A stretch of 64,000 nucleotides of DNA from Brevibacillus laterosporus (GTDB taxonomy: Bacteria > Bacillota > Bacilli > Brevibacillales > Brevibacillaceae). Both the position numbers and the translations under genes were made by a program. This document shows, piece after piece, positions 48,295-57,175 of this stretch; position 1 is the stretch's first letter, and each line of letters begins with the position of its first letter. The DNA lies in the NCBI RefSeq assembly GCF_030489605.1, contig NZ_JAUKFY010000001.1, positions 124,001 to 188,000 on the forward strand. The letters run 5' to 3'. The notes below the pieces were generated by a model that was not told the origin of the DNA, did not search any database, and saw only the letters and a program-made list of their open reading frames with translations.

Positions 48295-48316
48295 CGCTAT
48301 GCTAGCGACTGGTTCC
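48280..48316 (+). promoter_or_regulatory. Intercistronic hairpin between the last NRPS gene and the ABC genes
   Basis: A 14-bp stem: GGAAC pairs with GTTCC, and after a small TG/TG internal loop GTCGTTAGC pairs with GCTAGCGAC around the 5-base loop GCTAT. The synthetase stop codon (48292-48294) lies in the left arm. No T tract follows, so it is unlikely to be an intrinsic terminator. Message processing, 3'-end protection or polarity control is more likely. Confidence 0.6.
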
Positions 48317-48354
48317 CCACCTAAATGAATAGCTAAAGGAAGGAGAGGGAACCC

Positions 48355-49077
48355 ATGGCAGTCATTGAACTAAAAAACCTTACGAAAAAGTATAATGAGG
48401 TCTATGCTGTTGATCATCTAAATATAGAAGTACCTCAAGGGCATATTTATGCGTTTTTAGGTAGCAATGGAGCGGGAAAGACAACCACAATTAAAATGAT
48501 GACGGGCCAATTGAACCCTTCAGAGGGAGAGGTTCTATTTCTGGGGCGCAATATTTGGCAGGATCGTGAAGCAAGAAGAATTGCGGGCTATGCTCCAGAC
48601 GTTCCACTTCTTCATGAAGGATTGACAGCCAGAGAGATGATACGCTTTGTGGGGGCTCTTTATGACAGTGACGAGGATATGAATAAACGTGTTGACACGT
48701 TGTTAGAACATTTTGAGCTGGCAGATAAAGCGGACCAGCTTATTAAAGAATACTCATTAGGAATGAAACGAAAGGTTTCGATTGCTTGCGCATTGATTCA
48801 TCGCCCCAAAATCCTGCTATTAGACGAAGTTACGAATGGATTGGACCCAAAGGCGACCCGTGAAGTGAAAAATTATATTCGACATTTTGCCAAAGAAGAG
48901 GGTGGTACTGTTTTTATCACAACTCATATTTTGGATATTGTTGAAGAATTAGCCGATACAATTTCTATCCTGCATAAAGGAAAAATCAAAGTGACGGGAA
49001 GCATGGAAGAATTGCGCCAAGTGGCAGGCAATGAAGAAGGTCGATTGGAAGATATCTTTTTATCCGCTATCGAGTAG
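48355..49077 (+). CDS. ABC transporter ATP-binding protein (ABC-2 type)
   Basis: A 240-residue ATPase that powers the membrane partner encoded 19 bases downstream. Walker A GSNGAGKT lies at 36-43, the signature YSLGMKRK near 133-140 (the variant typical of ABC-2 exporters, with GMK replacing GGQ) and Walker B ILLLDE near 157-163 followed by the D-loop NGLDP. Start ATG 48355 is preceded by GGAAGGAGAGGG. Position directly after the terminating synthetase suggests export of, or self-protection against, the cationic lipopeptide. Exporters of the BcrA type confer such resistance in Bacillus, but the substrate here is inferred only from context. Confidence 0.9.
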   Translation: MAVIELKNLTKKYNEVYAVDHLNIEVPQGHIYAFLGSNGAGKTTTIKMMTGQLNPSEGEVLFLGRNIWQDREARRIAGYAPDVPLLHEGLTAREMIRFVGALYDSDEDMNKRVDTLLEHFELADKADQLIKEYSLGMKRKVSIACALIHRPKILLLDEVTNGLDPKATREVKNYIRHFAKEEGGTVFITTHILDIVEELADTISILHKGKIKVTGSMEELRQVAGNEEGRLEDIFLSAIE

Positions 49078-49096
49078 CAGGAGGTGACAGAATTGT

Positions 49097-50578
49097 ATGT
49101 GGGCACAAACGAAATGGATTAGTTTCTTTTACACAAGACCCTTCTTTAATCGCTTTTTTATCCATAGTCCTTCTAAATGGATCATTTATGTGGGCTTGGG
49201 AACCATTGCTATTGCCATGTACTTTTCGGAGAATTTTGGGCAGCTTCTCCTACATGCCAGTCTTAGTGCTAGATTGATGCTTCTCATAGGGGAATGTATT
49301 TTTGTCGGTTTGCTTCGAGGCATGAATACGTTGACACAACAAATGTACTCTGATCGATTACTGACGTTGTTCCATGTATCAGGAGTTTCTCCGTTTCGGA
49401 TGATCCTTGGGCAATCTACTTCAAGTCTGCCTCTGTACACGTGGTCATCCATTATGATTGCTATTCCATTAACGATTGGCTATTCCGTGATGGAAAGAGT
49501 TCTGTATGTTTTGTTATTCCTAGTCGTTTCTCTATTAATGATTTGGTTAACAGACATCTTAAGCCGATTTTTAATGGTTCTGACCATGCGGTTTTTCCCT
49601 ATTATTGTAAAAACATTCGTAGGTATCTCCTCACTTGCCTATGTTGCGTTAATTGGTCTATTGGTTTGGGCTTTGATTGAGGTTGAAACAATTTCTCCAG
49701 AAGCTTGGCAAAGCTTAGAGCGTTTTATGGTATATGTTTTGTGCATTTTCGCGGTCGGTCTTGGAGCGTTGTTTCTATTCTCTGAACAAATTGGAAGGTT
49801 TTATTACGAAAGCTGGCTTAACCATGCGGAGTCGCAAGATAGGACCAGACCAGAAACACAGGAAAATCTATCGAATTTGGTCAAAAACGCTCATGATGCC
49901 ATTGTTTTTAAAGACATCACGCTCTTAATAAGAAACCCCATCACAAAAATCCGCTTCTGGTTTTGGGTGATTGCCATTATCTGTGGAGCAGTGGTAGCGA
50001 AGTCGGGTGTGGCCAGTTCCTTTTTAACGGAAGCAAACCAAGCCTATTATGTCTTATTGTTCGTTTCCTTGCTTACAGCACTCGTTTTTGGTGAGGTTGT
50101 ATCAGCACTCTACCAATTAGAAGAACAAAACTACATTCTTTATTATGTAGCGGCTGTAAAGGGAAGTACGATTTTCTGGGCAAAAACAATGACAGCATCG
50201 CTCTTGGTGGTAGCCCCAGCGATCATAGGTCACCTCATTCTAGCCATTGTCCTGCAATTCTCTTTCATGGAGTGGCTGCTAGGAGGATTACTTATTCTTG
50301 GCTTTACCTTTGGCTCCATAATCGTTCAATTAAGTATAGCTTCCCTTGATAAGAAGGGGAGAGGTGGAGTCAATCTTAAAGAAGGCTCGGAAGAAGAGGA
50401 AATGCTTAAGCAATCCCCGAAAAAGCCGATTGCCATTGTATCGTCTATTGTGGGATTGATTTATCTAGGCGTATGTCTTTGGTTATATTGGATCAATATT
50501 GGCATTCCCATTCTAGCAACAATCGTGCTGCTTACGCTACTATTGAGTCTGGTTGGAGTTCGTTATAGCGCGAGATAA
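49097..50578 (+). CDS. ABC-2 type membrane permease
   Basis: A 493-residue polytopic protein with roughly twelve hydrophobic segments (first near residues 28-44, last at the extreme C-terminus), consistent with two fused six-helix ABC-2 permease halves. It is the membrane partner of the ATPase just upstream; AGGAGGTG at 49080-49087 overlaps the end of that gene and serves ATG 49097. I cannot name a specific family member. Likely role: export of, or immunity to, the peptide made by the adjacent synthetases (inference from position). No terminator follows it directly. Confidence 0.8.
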   Translation: MWAQTKWISFFYTRPFFNRFFIHSPSKWIIYVGLGTIAIAMYFSENFGQLLLHASLSARLMLLIGECIFVGLLRGMNTLTQQMYSDRLLTLFHVSGVSPFRMILGQSTSSLPLYTWSSIMIAIPLTIGYSVMERVLYVLLFLVVSLLMIWLTDILSRFLMVLTMRFFPIIVKTFVGISSLAYVALIGLLVWALIEVETISPEAWQSLERFMVYVLCIFAVGLGALFLFSEQIGRFYYESWLNHAESQDRTRPETQENLSNLVKNAHDAIVFKDITLLIRNPITKIRFWFWVIAIICGAVVAKSGVASSFLTEANQAYYVLLFVSLLTALVFGEVVSALYQLEEQNYILYYVAAVKGSTIFWAKTMTASLLVVAPAIIGHLILAIVLQFSFMEWLLGGLLILGFTFGSIIVQLSIASLDKKGRGGVNLKEGSEEEEMLKQSPKKPIAIVSSIVGLIYLGVCLWLYWINIGIPILATIVLLTLLLSLVGVRYSAR

Positions 50579-50608
50579 AAAGAGAATAATGCAATTTTGT
50601 GTCATAAA

Positions 50609-50636
50609 TTGACTTTTAAGGTCAAAAATGTAAATA
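50609..50636 (+). promoter_or_regulatory. Weak candidate promoter with dyad before the aldo/keto reductase
   Basis: TTGACT at 50609-50614 could be a -35 box, with TAAATA at 50631-50636 as a poor -10 box (16-base spacer). The -35 lies in a 5-bp dyad, TTGAC/GTCAA (50609-50625). The 134-base gap is AT-rich. This would permit separate expression of the reductase, but the evidence is slight. Confidence 0.25.
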
Positions 50637-50712
50637 TTAAAATAAGTTGTGTTCTACTTAATTTGTCTACTTATCTTTTTAGAGTGAAAAATATGATAGC
50701 GGAGGTCGTTTT

Positions 50713-51726
50713 ATGGATTATGTACAATTAGGTTCATCTGAGTTAAAGTGCTCCCGTATTGGATTAGGAACCTGGGCCATTGGCGGTTGGGCTTGGGGAG
50801 GTACCAATGAAAAAGATGCCATTCAAGCGATCCATCGTGCTTTCGATATCGGGATAAATACGTTAGATACAGCTCCCATTTATGGATTTGGTTTATCTGA
50901 AGAAATATGCGGTAAGGCTATTAAGCAATATGGTCAAAGAGACAAAATTCACATCGCCACCAAGGCTGGCGTAGAGTGGGTAGGAGAGGAAGGCGTTTAC
51001 TGGTGCAACTCCTCCAAAGAGCGTATTCTTCAAGAGTTCGAAGATAGCCTACGCCGTTTGCAAGTAGACTATATTGATTTATACCAGCTTCATTGGCCTG
51101 ATCCGGGATTGCCGCTTGAAGAAACAGCAGAAATTTTTGCACAGCTTCATAAAGAAGGCAAAATTAGAGCGATTGGTGTAAGTAATCTTTCCATTGAACA
51201 AATAGAACAGTGGCGAAAAGTAGCTCCGCTTCACAGTAGCCAAAACAGACTTAATCTTCTTCAAACCGAGCATAAGGATACCTTCCTTTATTGCGATAAG
51301 AATCATATTAACACCATTACGTGGGGAACATTGGCACAAGGCTTGTTGACAGGAAAATTCACGAAAGACTCCACGTTTGCTGAAGACGATTTACGACATG
51401 GATATCCTTTATTTGCGCCAGAATATTTTGATCAGTATCTACAGGCAGTGGATCGTTTAAAAGAAATTGCTAAAGAAAAAGGAAAAACAATGGCACAACT
51501 GGCTGTACGTTGGACGTTAGATCACCCTGGAGTCAGCATGTCTCTTTGGGGGGCAAGGAAGCCGTCTCAGTTAGACGAGGTATCTGGAGTAATGGGATGG
51601 TCTCTTTCAGCACAGGATTTAGAGCAAATTGATCAAATCATAAAAGAATCTCTACATGATCCATTCCATGATCCGACATTGGGGCCGCCTACTAAGGAAG
51701 AGTGGCAGGAGATGGGAGTTCTGTAA
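50713..51726 (+). CDS. Aldo/keto reductase, possible terminal aldehyde reductase of the pathway
   Basis: A 337-residue NAD(P)H-dependent oxidoreductase with a (beta/alpha)8-barrel pattern. The catalytic tetrad is visible: Asp52 and Tyr57 (DTAPIYGFG), Lys84 (IATKAG) and His127 (YQLHWPD). The C-terminal SMSLWGARKPSQLDE segment is the cofactor-binding region of the family. It starts at ATG 50713 after GCGGAGGTCG and is the last gene before a strong terminator. It sits between the exporter and the starter synthetase, so it probably belongs to the pathway. The best guess is reduction of the peptide aldehyde released by the R domain to valinol, as a separate reductase (LgrE) does for linear gramicidin. 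Reduction of the starter 2-oxo acid is less likely, since the starter protein has its own ketoreductase. Confidence 0.9.
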   Translation: MDYVQLGSSELKCSRIGLGTWAIGGWAWGGTNEKDAIQAIHRAFDIGINTLDTAPIYGFGLSEEICGKAIKQYGQRDKIHIATKAGVEWVGEEGVYWCNSSKERILQEFEDSLRRLQVDYIDLYQLHWPDPGLPLEETAEIFAQLHKEGKIRAIGVSNLSIEQIEQWRKVAPLHSSQNRLNLLQTEHKDTFLYCDKNHINTITWGTLAQGLLTGKFTKDSTFAEDDLRHGYPLFAPEYFDQYLQAVDRLKEIAKEKGKTMAQLAVRWTLDHPGVSMSLWGARKPSQLDEVSGVMGWSLSAQDLEQIDQIIKESLHDPFHDPTLGPPTKEEWQEMGVL

Positions 51727-51733
51727 AAAAAGA

Positions 51734-51769
51734 AAATACCTTAGTTCTTCTTCATGGACTAAGGTATTT
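51734..51769 (+). terminator. Terminator after the aldo/keto reductase
   Basis: A perfect 12-bp stem (AAATACCTTAGT at 51734-51745 with its complement at 51758-51769), preceded by an A run and followed by a T-containing stretch. It separates the main operon from the starter synthetase, which therefore may depend on read-through or on its own, unidentified promoter in the 44-base gap. Confidence 0.8.
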
Positions 51770-51813
51770 CTGTTTAGAATTTTCATGATACGAACATAGA
51801 GCAGGAGGAGACA

Positions 51814-54800
51814 ATGAGTATACAAAAGCAATCGCAGATCGTTTTGGATATGGAGAAGAGTCTCAAAGGTTTAAAATATATCGATGAAGTTCGTGCAGTA
51901 CAGGAAGAAAAAAATATTGGCAACAGAATATTGCATGCAAAAGATTTAATCCCAACCATGATGAAAACGGACAGGATAAAAGCAAATACATCAAAATCAG
52001 AGCTGCTGCGTCAAACGGAACGGATTGAAAGCTCTCTTCCCTTAGCAATTAGTCATGGGGATGAATTAAAGAGAACAGCTGGCAGTCCTGCTACATTAAT
52101 TGATGTATTACTTCATGCTGCAGAGCTGGAGGATAAGGGAATCATCTATGTTTTGGATAACGGAGATGAAATCGAAACTAGCTATCGACAGTTATTTGAA
52201 CAAGCTAAACGTCTATTAAAGGGACTGCGGAACATGGGGGTCAAACCTCAAGACCGGGTTATTTTTCAATTTCAAAAAAATCAAAACTATGTTCCTATGT
52301 TTTGGGCTTGCGTATTAGGCGGTTTTATTACTGTACCGATTGCTACGTCTACCTCGTATGCAGAAAAGAATGCCGATACTACTAAGCTATACAATATATG
52401 GAGCATGCTGGATAAGCCAGTAATCATAACGGATGAAGATTTGCTTAAGGAAGTTAACAAGCTATCGGCAGTTTGGGAAACAGATGAGTTTGTTATCAGC
52501 ACGGCTGAACAGTTAATGAATAATGATGAGGAACAAGAATTTTATACGTATCAAGAGGAAGATTTCGTTCTATATTTATTAACATCGGGCAGTACTGGTT
52601 TACCTAAATGCGTGCAGCACAGAAATGCCAGTCTGGTGGCACGCACAATGGCCACAGCACAATTTAACCAATTTGACAGCGAAGAGGTACTTTTATGCTG
52701 GATGCCATTAGAGCATGTTGGTGGATTGGTCATGTATCACATCCTGGGTGTTTATTTAGCCTGCCAACAGATATTGCCGCGGGTAGATTCATTTATTTCT
52801 CAGCCGTTGAATTGGTTGCATTGGATGGACAAGTATAAAGCTACCTTGACATGGGCTCCTAATTTCGCCTTTTCTCTGGTAAATGACCAAGAAAAGGCTA
52901 TTGAAGAAGGAAGCTGGGATTTATCCAGTGTAAAACATATCTTAAATGGCGGAGAAGCGATTGTTGCTAAGACGGCTAAGCGATTTTTATCCATATTGCG
53001 TAAACATCAACTCCGTGACGATTGCATGTACCCCTCTTTTGGAATGTCTGAAACCTCTTCCGGTATCGTATTTTCCAAAACATTCCGCAGTGAGCCTCAA
53101 TCTGGCGTTCATTATGTAGATAAGATTTCATTTGAAACCCTGCTTCGATTTGTAGATGATACAGAAAAAGAACACATTTGCTTTACAGAGGTAGGAGGAC
53201 CCATTCCGGGTGTAAGTGTTCGAATTGTTGATGATAATAACCAGTTGCTGCATGAAAATCATATTGGCCGGGTGCAAGTCACAGGCCCTACAATCATGGC
53301 AGGCTATTATCAAAATCAAGAGGCCAATCAGGAAGCGTTTATTGGAGACGGCTGGTTCTTTACAGGGGATCTGGGCTTCCTCAATGAAGGCCGATTAACA
53401 GTTACAGGTCGTCAAAAAGATATCATTATTATGAACGGCAAAAATTATTATAATTACGAAATTGAATCCTTAGTAGAGAGTGTATACGGGGTGCAATCTA
53501 CATTCGTAGCCGCCGCAGCGTTTATCGATGCCTCCAAAAGCGTTGAGGAGCTAGCGATCTTCTTTACTCCTATAAATGATATAGATGACAGATTCCTAGG
53601 TTTTATCATAACCGAAATTAGACGAACAGTAAGTAGAAATTTAGGTATAACACCGAAGCATATCATTCCGATTAAGAAGGAAACATTTTCAAAAACCGAA
53701 TCTGGTAAAATTCAGCGTAATAAATTCACGGAGAGACTATATGCTGGGGAATTTGATGAGATTATTAAAAAAATAGAGACACAAAATGAGGACCCTCATC
53801 AAACCTTGCCAGAATGGATGTATGCAAGAAAGTGGGAAGAACGCCCTATTTCGGTACTAGCCTCCCCGCTCCCGCAAGAAACGTATCTTATTTTTCGCGA
53901 TAAATTAGGGCTGGGAGATCAATGGTCCTCCTTGTCTCAGAATGGTTCTAGCACGATGATTATCGTTGATCAGGGAGAAAGCTTTAAAAAACGAGGAGAA
54001 TTCCACTACGAAATAAACCAGCATGAGCAAAAGGATTATCAGTTACTATGTGAGGAACTAAAAAAAGAATCGGTAACCATTCATCATGTTCTGCATCTAT
54101 GGACGTATCAGGAAGATTTGGATGAAGCAGAAAAAGAGCTGTCTTATTTAAAAGAAAGTCAATTCTTAGGCAGCTTTAGCCTTATTTTCCTGTTACAAGC
54201 TTTACATAAAGAAATAGGTATGCCAAAAACGTTGACATTTGTTTCTTCCAATGTATTCTCATTAGAAAATCCTGAACATTCAGCTTACGAGAAGGCAACG
54301 ATACCAGGAATCATCAAGACAATGAAGCATGAATTTCCTAATACAATCGCTAAATTTGTAGATATAGACACCAACCATCCTCCTTATCATCCTTTGCTAG
54401 CGTTACAAGCCGAGCAGGGGCTGCCGGACGAGGAAAGCGTGGTTATTTATTCAAAGGGCAAACGATTTGTCCCGAAACTGCAACAGGTAAATCTTCAAGA
54501 AGCTAACAAAAAACCATTGCCATTGGTAGAAAAAGGATTCTATGTCGTTACAGGCGGTCTCGGCGGGGTCGGCAAGCAAATTGCTCAATACTTGATTCAA
54601 AAGTTTGATGCAAATATTTTACTACTCGGAAAGACCGCGCTTCCTAGTGCAACTGACAAAAATACTGGTACACAGAGTGAGCGCTATCGAGCACTTCGAG
54701 AATTAGAGAAGCTGACTGCTAGAGAAAATCAAATCATCTATAAAAGCACTGATTTATCCGACGCAACGGTATTGGAAGAGGCAATTAATGAATCAATGTT

Positions 54801-57057
54801 ATGTATGAATGCTGAAAAGGTGGATGGCATTATTCATTTAGCCGGCGTCTATTATGAAAAACCATTATTGGAAGAATCCGTTGAATCACTGGAACATATG
54901 TATGAATCGAAAGTAGCGGGAACCTATCTGTTAGGCAAACTGGTTGAAAAATATCCCGAAGCTATTTTGGTTACCTCCTCTTCCTCCAGTGGTTTGTTAT
55001 CAGGCTATGGAGTGGGAGCCTATACTTCCGCCAATATGTTTGTGGAGACATTTACGGATTATGTAGCACAAAAACGGGATGGCGTACAATGTTTCGCATG
55101 GAGCCTGTGGAATGATATCGGTTTGGGGCAGCAATTTACAGATATGAAAGATTTATTGATAAGAAAAGGACATCAACCGATCTCTCCACAAAAGGGCATC
55201 TTTTCATTTGAATTAGGCTTGATGCTTGAACATAACATGCTGTATATCGGGCTGAATAAAGGCGTATCCGAAATTGCAACGCTATGTTCTGAGGTGGTGG
55301 AAAAGGAACTAGTAACGACGATTTATTTCTCTACTACCCATAATCAATTCTCCTTGTCTGAAATGTACAGCACCATCAGATTGCACACCATTGATGAAAA
55401 GGGGAATTCCACAAAGGTTATTTTTAGACAGGTCGATCAGCTTCATTCAGATCAGGCTGAGGATCACCTTGCAAGCAATAACCGGCGAATGGAAGAGGAA
55501 ATCAAGCAGCTATGGTCTGAAATCCTGCAGGTCGACCAGCTTCAGGCTTTTGATAGTTTCTTTGATTTGGGAGGAAGCTCACTGAAGGCAACGCAATTAC
55601 TCTCCTCTGTACAGTCACGATTTGGTGTGGCCATTCCTCTAAAGGTGTTTTTTGAAAATCCTACCATTAAAGGATTAATCCATCGCATGGGGAATGCAGC
55701 TGGGACCAAGGGTAACGTCATGCGAATCTATGAGCCAGCTAAAAAGAGGGAAAAGATCATCGGCTTATCTCCATCGCAAAGAGGACAATGGTACTTATAT
55801 CAAACGCGTCCAGACAGTCCTTTTTATAACATCACGTTCACTCTTACCTTCGGGGAAAATGTGAATAGAGCTTCTTTATTAAAAAGTATACAGGCCGTTA
55901 TTCAATCACAGGAAGCGCTACGTTCCGAAATCAGAATGATCGAGGATGATCCAAAGCTATTTATCCATGATACCTATGTAGTGGGGATACCGATTATCGA
56001 TTTATCCTCCTATCCTTTGGAACAAAAAGAACAGAAACTGGCAGCCTTGATTGATACGGAAGCAAATACTCCTTTTCAAATGATGAATGAGCCTCTGTCA
56101 AGATTTACCCTTATTCATGTTGGTGACAATGTACACATCCTGTTGGGAAGCATGCATCATATTATTTCAGACGGCTGGTCGATACATGTATTTACCAAAG
56201 AGCTATTACGTTTTTATAAGGAAATACAAGAAAACGGTGCCGTCGATAATAAAGAGCTAGATTATACCTACACAAACTATCTGCTAGACCAAAAGGAATG
56301 GCTGACAAAAGAGAACCCGGAATATGCTGATCAACTATATTATTGGAAAGAGAACTTGGCAACTGAAACAGCACCGTTAACCCTGCCTATACAACTCTCC
56401 CGCCCAGCTATTCAAAGCTATCAAGGGATGACCATTGAACAGCTTGTGACCCAGGAGTTAACGGAAAACATCATGGAAGCAAGTAAACATATGAAATCTA
56501 CACCGTATATGTTTTTACTTTCTACCTTTGCGGCGCTATTATTCCGTTATTCTGGACAGGATACCTTCCGTCTTGGAACGGTTCTAGCGAATCGGAACAT
56601 GCCGCAAACAGAAAAGATTATCGGCTATCTGGCCAATACGGTTACGCTATCTTTTGATTTCAAGGAAGAGCTCACTTTTGACCAATTGCTGGATAAGGTA
56701 AGGGGCATGGCGTTGGAAGCGCATGATAATCAAAATGTCCCGCTAGAAATTGTTTTACGTGAGTTACAAGTAAGGCATACTGCGGATATGGCGCCTTTGT
56801 TCCAAATTGTCTTCACCATGCAAAACGCGGTACAGCATCTCTATCATAATGAACAAATAAAGGCCTACTTGGACATTGTTTCCAATAAAACCTCTAAATA
56901 CGATCTAAGCTTGCATGTCTATGAAGAGGAGCATCAATTGCGATTTAAGCTGGAATTCAATACCGACTTATTTGAAGAAGAAGCTATGAAAACCTTCTTG
57001 GGACATTACCTGAATTTTATTCAAGTGATCACCAACGATAAGGTACACACAGGTTAA
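51814..57057 (+). CDS. Starter synthetase: acyl/keto-acid ligase, ketoreductase, carrier, condensation (AL-KR-T-C)
   Basis: A 1747-residue hybrid protein. Residues ~1-90 are an uncharacterised N-terminal segment. An acyl-AMP ligase follows (~95-640; LTSGSTGLPK near 255, GDLGF near 518, ESGKIQR near the end), resembling fatty acyl-AMP ligases more than amino-acid A domains. Next comes a PKS-type ketoreductase with structural half ~640-905, NAD(P) loop TGGLGGVGK near 912 and catalytic YTSAN near 1069. A carrier (LGGSSLKA, Ser near 1256) and a condensation domain (HHIISDGWS near 1448) complete it. PksJ of bacillaene has a comparable ligase/KR start in which the KR reduces an alpha-keto acyl carrier. 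I infer loading of 2-oxo-3-methylvalerate, reduction to 2-hydroxy-3-methylpentanoyl, and transfer to Thr on the C-less module 1. ATG 51814 follows AGGAGGAG. Terminators flank the gene on both sides. Confidence 0.9.
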   Translation: MSIQKQSQIVLDMEKSLKGLKYIDEVRAVQEEKNIGNRILHAKDLIPTMMKTDRIKANTSKSELLRQTERIESSLPLAISHGDELKRTAGSPATLIDVLLHAAELEDKGIIYVLDNGDEIETSYRQLFEQAKRLLKGLRNMGVKPQDRVIFQFQKNQNYVPMFWACVLGGFITVPIATSTSYAEKNADTTKLYNIWSMLDKPVIITDEDLLKEVNKLSAVWETDEFVISTAEQLMNNDEEQEFYTYQEEDFVLYLLTSGSTGLPKCVQHRNASLVARTMATAQFNQFDSEEVLLCWMPLEHVGGLVMYHILGVYLACQQILPRVDSFISQPLNWLHWMDKYKATLTWAPNFAFSLVNDQEKAIEEGSWDLSSVKHILNGGEAIVAKTAKRFLSILRKHQLRDDCMYPSFGMSETSSGIVFSKTFRSEPQSGVHYVDKISFETLLRFVDDTEKEHICFTEVGGPIPGVSVRIVDDNNQLLHENHIGRVQVTGPTIMAGYYQNQEANQEAFIGDGWFFTGDLGFLNEGRLTVTGRQKDIIIMNGKNYYNYEIESLVESVYGVQSTFVAAAAFIDASKSVEELAIFFTPINDIDDRFLGFIITEIRRTVSRNLGITPKHIIPIKKETFSKTESGKIQRNKFTERLYAGEFDEIIKKIETQNEDPHQTLPEWMYARKWEERPISVLASPLPQETYLIFRDKLGLGDQWSSLSQNGSSTMIIVDQGESFKKRGEFHYEINQHEQKDYQLLCEELKKESVTIHHVLHLWTYQEDLDEAEKELSYLKESQFLGSFSLIFLLQALHKEIGMPKTLTFVSSNVFSLENPEHSAYEKATIPGIIKTMKHEFPNTIAKFVDIDTNHPPYHPLLALQAEQGLPDEESVVIYSKGKRFVPKLQQVNLQEANKKPLPLVEKGFYVVTGGLGGVGKQIAQYLIQKFDANILLLGKTALPSATDKNTGTQSERYRALRELEKLTARENQIIYKSTDLSDATVLEEAINESMLCMNAEKVDGIIHLAGVYYEKPLLEESVESLEHMYESKVAGTYLLGKLVEKYPEAILVTSSSSSGLLSGYGVGAYTSANMFVETFTDYVAQKRDGVQCFAWSLWNDIGLGQQFTDMKDLLIRKGHQPISPQKGIFSFELGLMLEHNMLYIGLNKGVSEIATLCSEVVEKELVTTIYFSTTHNQFSLSEMYSTIRLHTIDEKGNSTKVIFRQVDQLHSDQAEDHLASNNRRMEEEIKQLWSEILQVDQLQAFDSFFDLGGSSLKATQLLSSVQSRFGVAIPLKVFFENPTIKGLIHRMGNAAGTKGNVMRIYEPAKKREKIIGLSPSQRGQWYLYQTRPDSPFYNITFTLTFGENVNRASLLKSIQAVIQSQEALRSEIRMIEDDPKLFIHDTYVVGIPIIDLSSYPLEQKEQKLAALIDTEANTPFQMMNEPLSRFTLIHVGDNVHILLGSMHHIISDGWSIHVFTKELLRFYKEIQENGAVDNKELDYTYTNYLLDQKEWLTKENPEYADQLYYWKENLATETAPLTLPIQLSRPAIQSYQGMTIEQLVTQELTENIMEASKHMKSTPYMFLLSTFAALLFRYSGQDTFRLGTVLANRNMPQTEKIIGYLANTVTLSFDFKEELTFDQLLDKVRGMALEAHDNQNVPLEIVLRELQVRHTADMAPLFQIVFTMQNAVQHLYHNEQIKAYLDIVSNKTSKYDLSLHVYEEEHQLRFKLEFNTDLFEEEAMKTFLGHYLNFIQVITNDKVHTG

Positions 57058-57101
57058 TTCAGAAAGAAAAAAAGCTCAACAATGCTAACTTCTATAACGG
57101 T

Positions 57102-57144
57102 AAAAAGGCATTTCCTCCAGATTGAGTAGGAAATGCCTTTTTTT
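57102..57144. terminator. Bidirectional terminator between the starter synthetase and the thioesterase
   Basis: A perfect 15-bp stem (AAAAAGGCATTTCCT with its complement from 57128) carries an A run on one side and a run of seven T on the other. It can end both the plus-strand synthetase and the minus-strand thioesterase whose stop is at 57176. Confidence 0.9.
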
Positions 57145-57175
57145 AATAGGTATGATGAAATAGCTAGCGTATGGT

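Noticed and set aside
48280-48316. Hairpin as a rho-independent terminator of the NRPS operon
   Set aside because: No T tract follows the stem and the exporter genes continue in the same direction 39 bases later.
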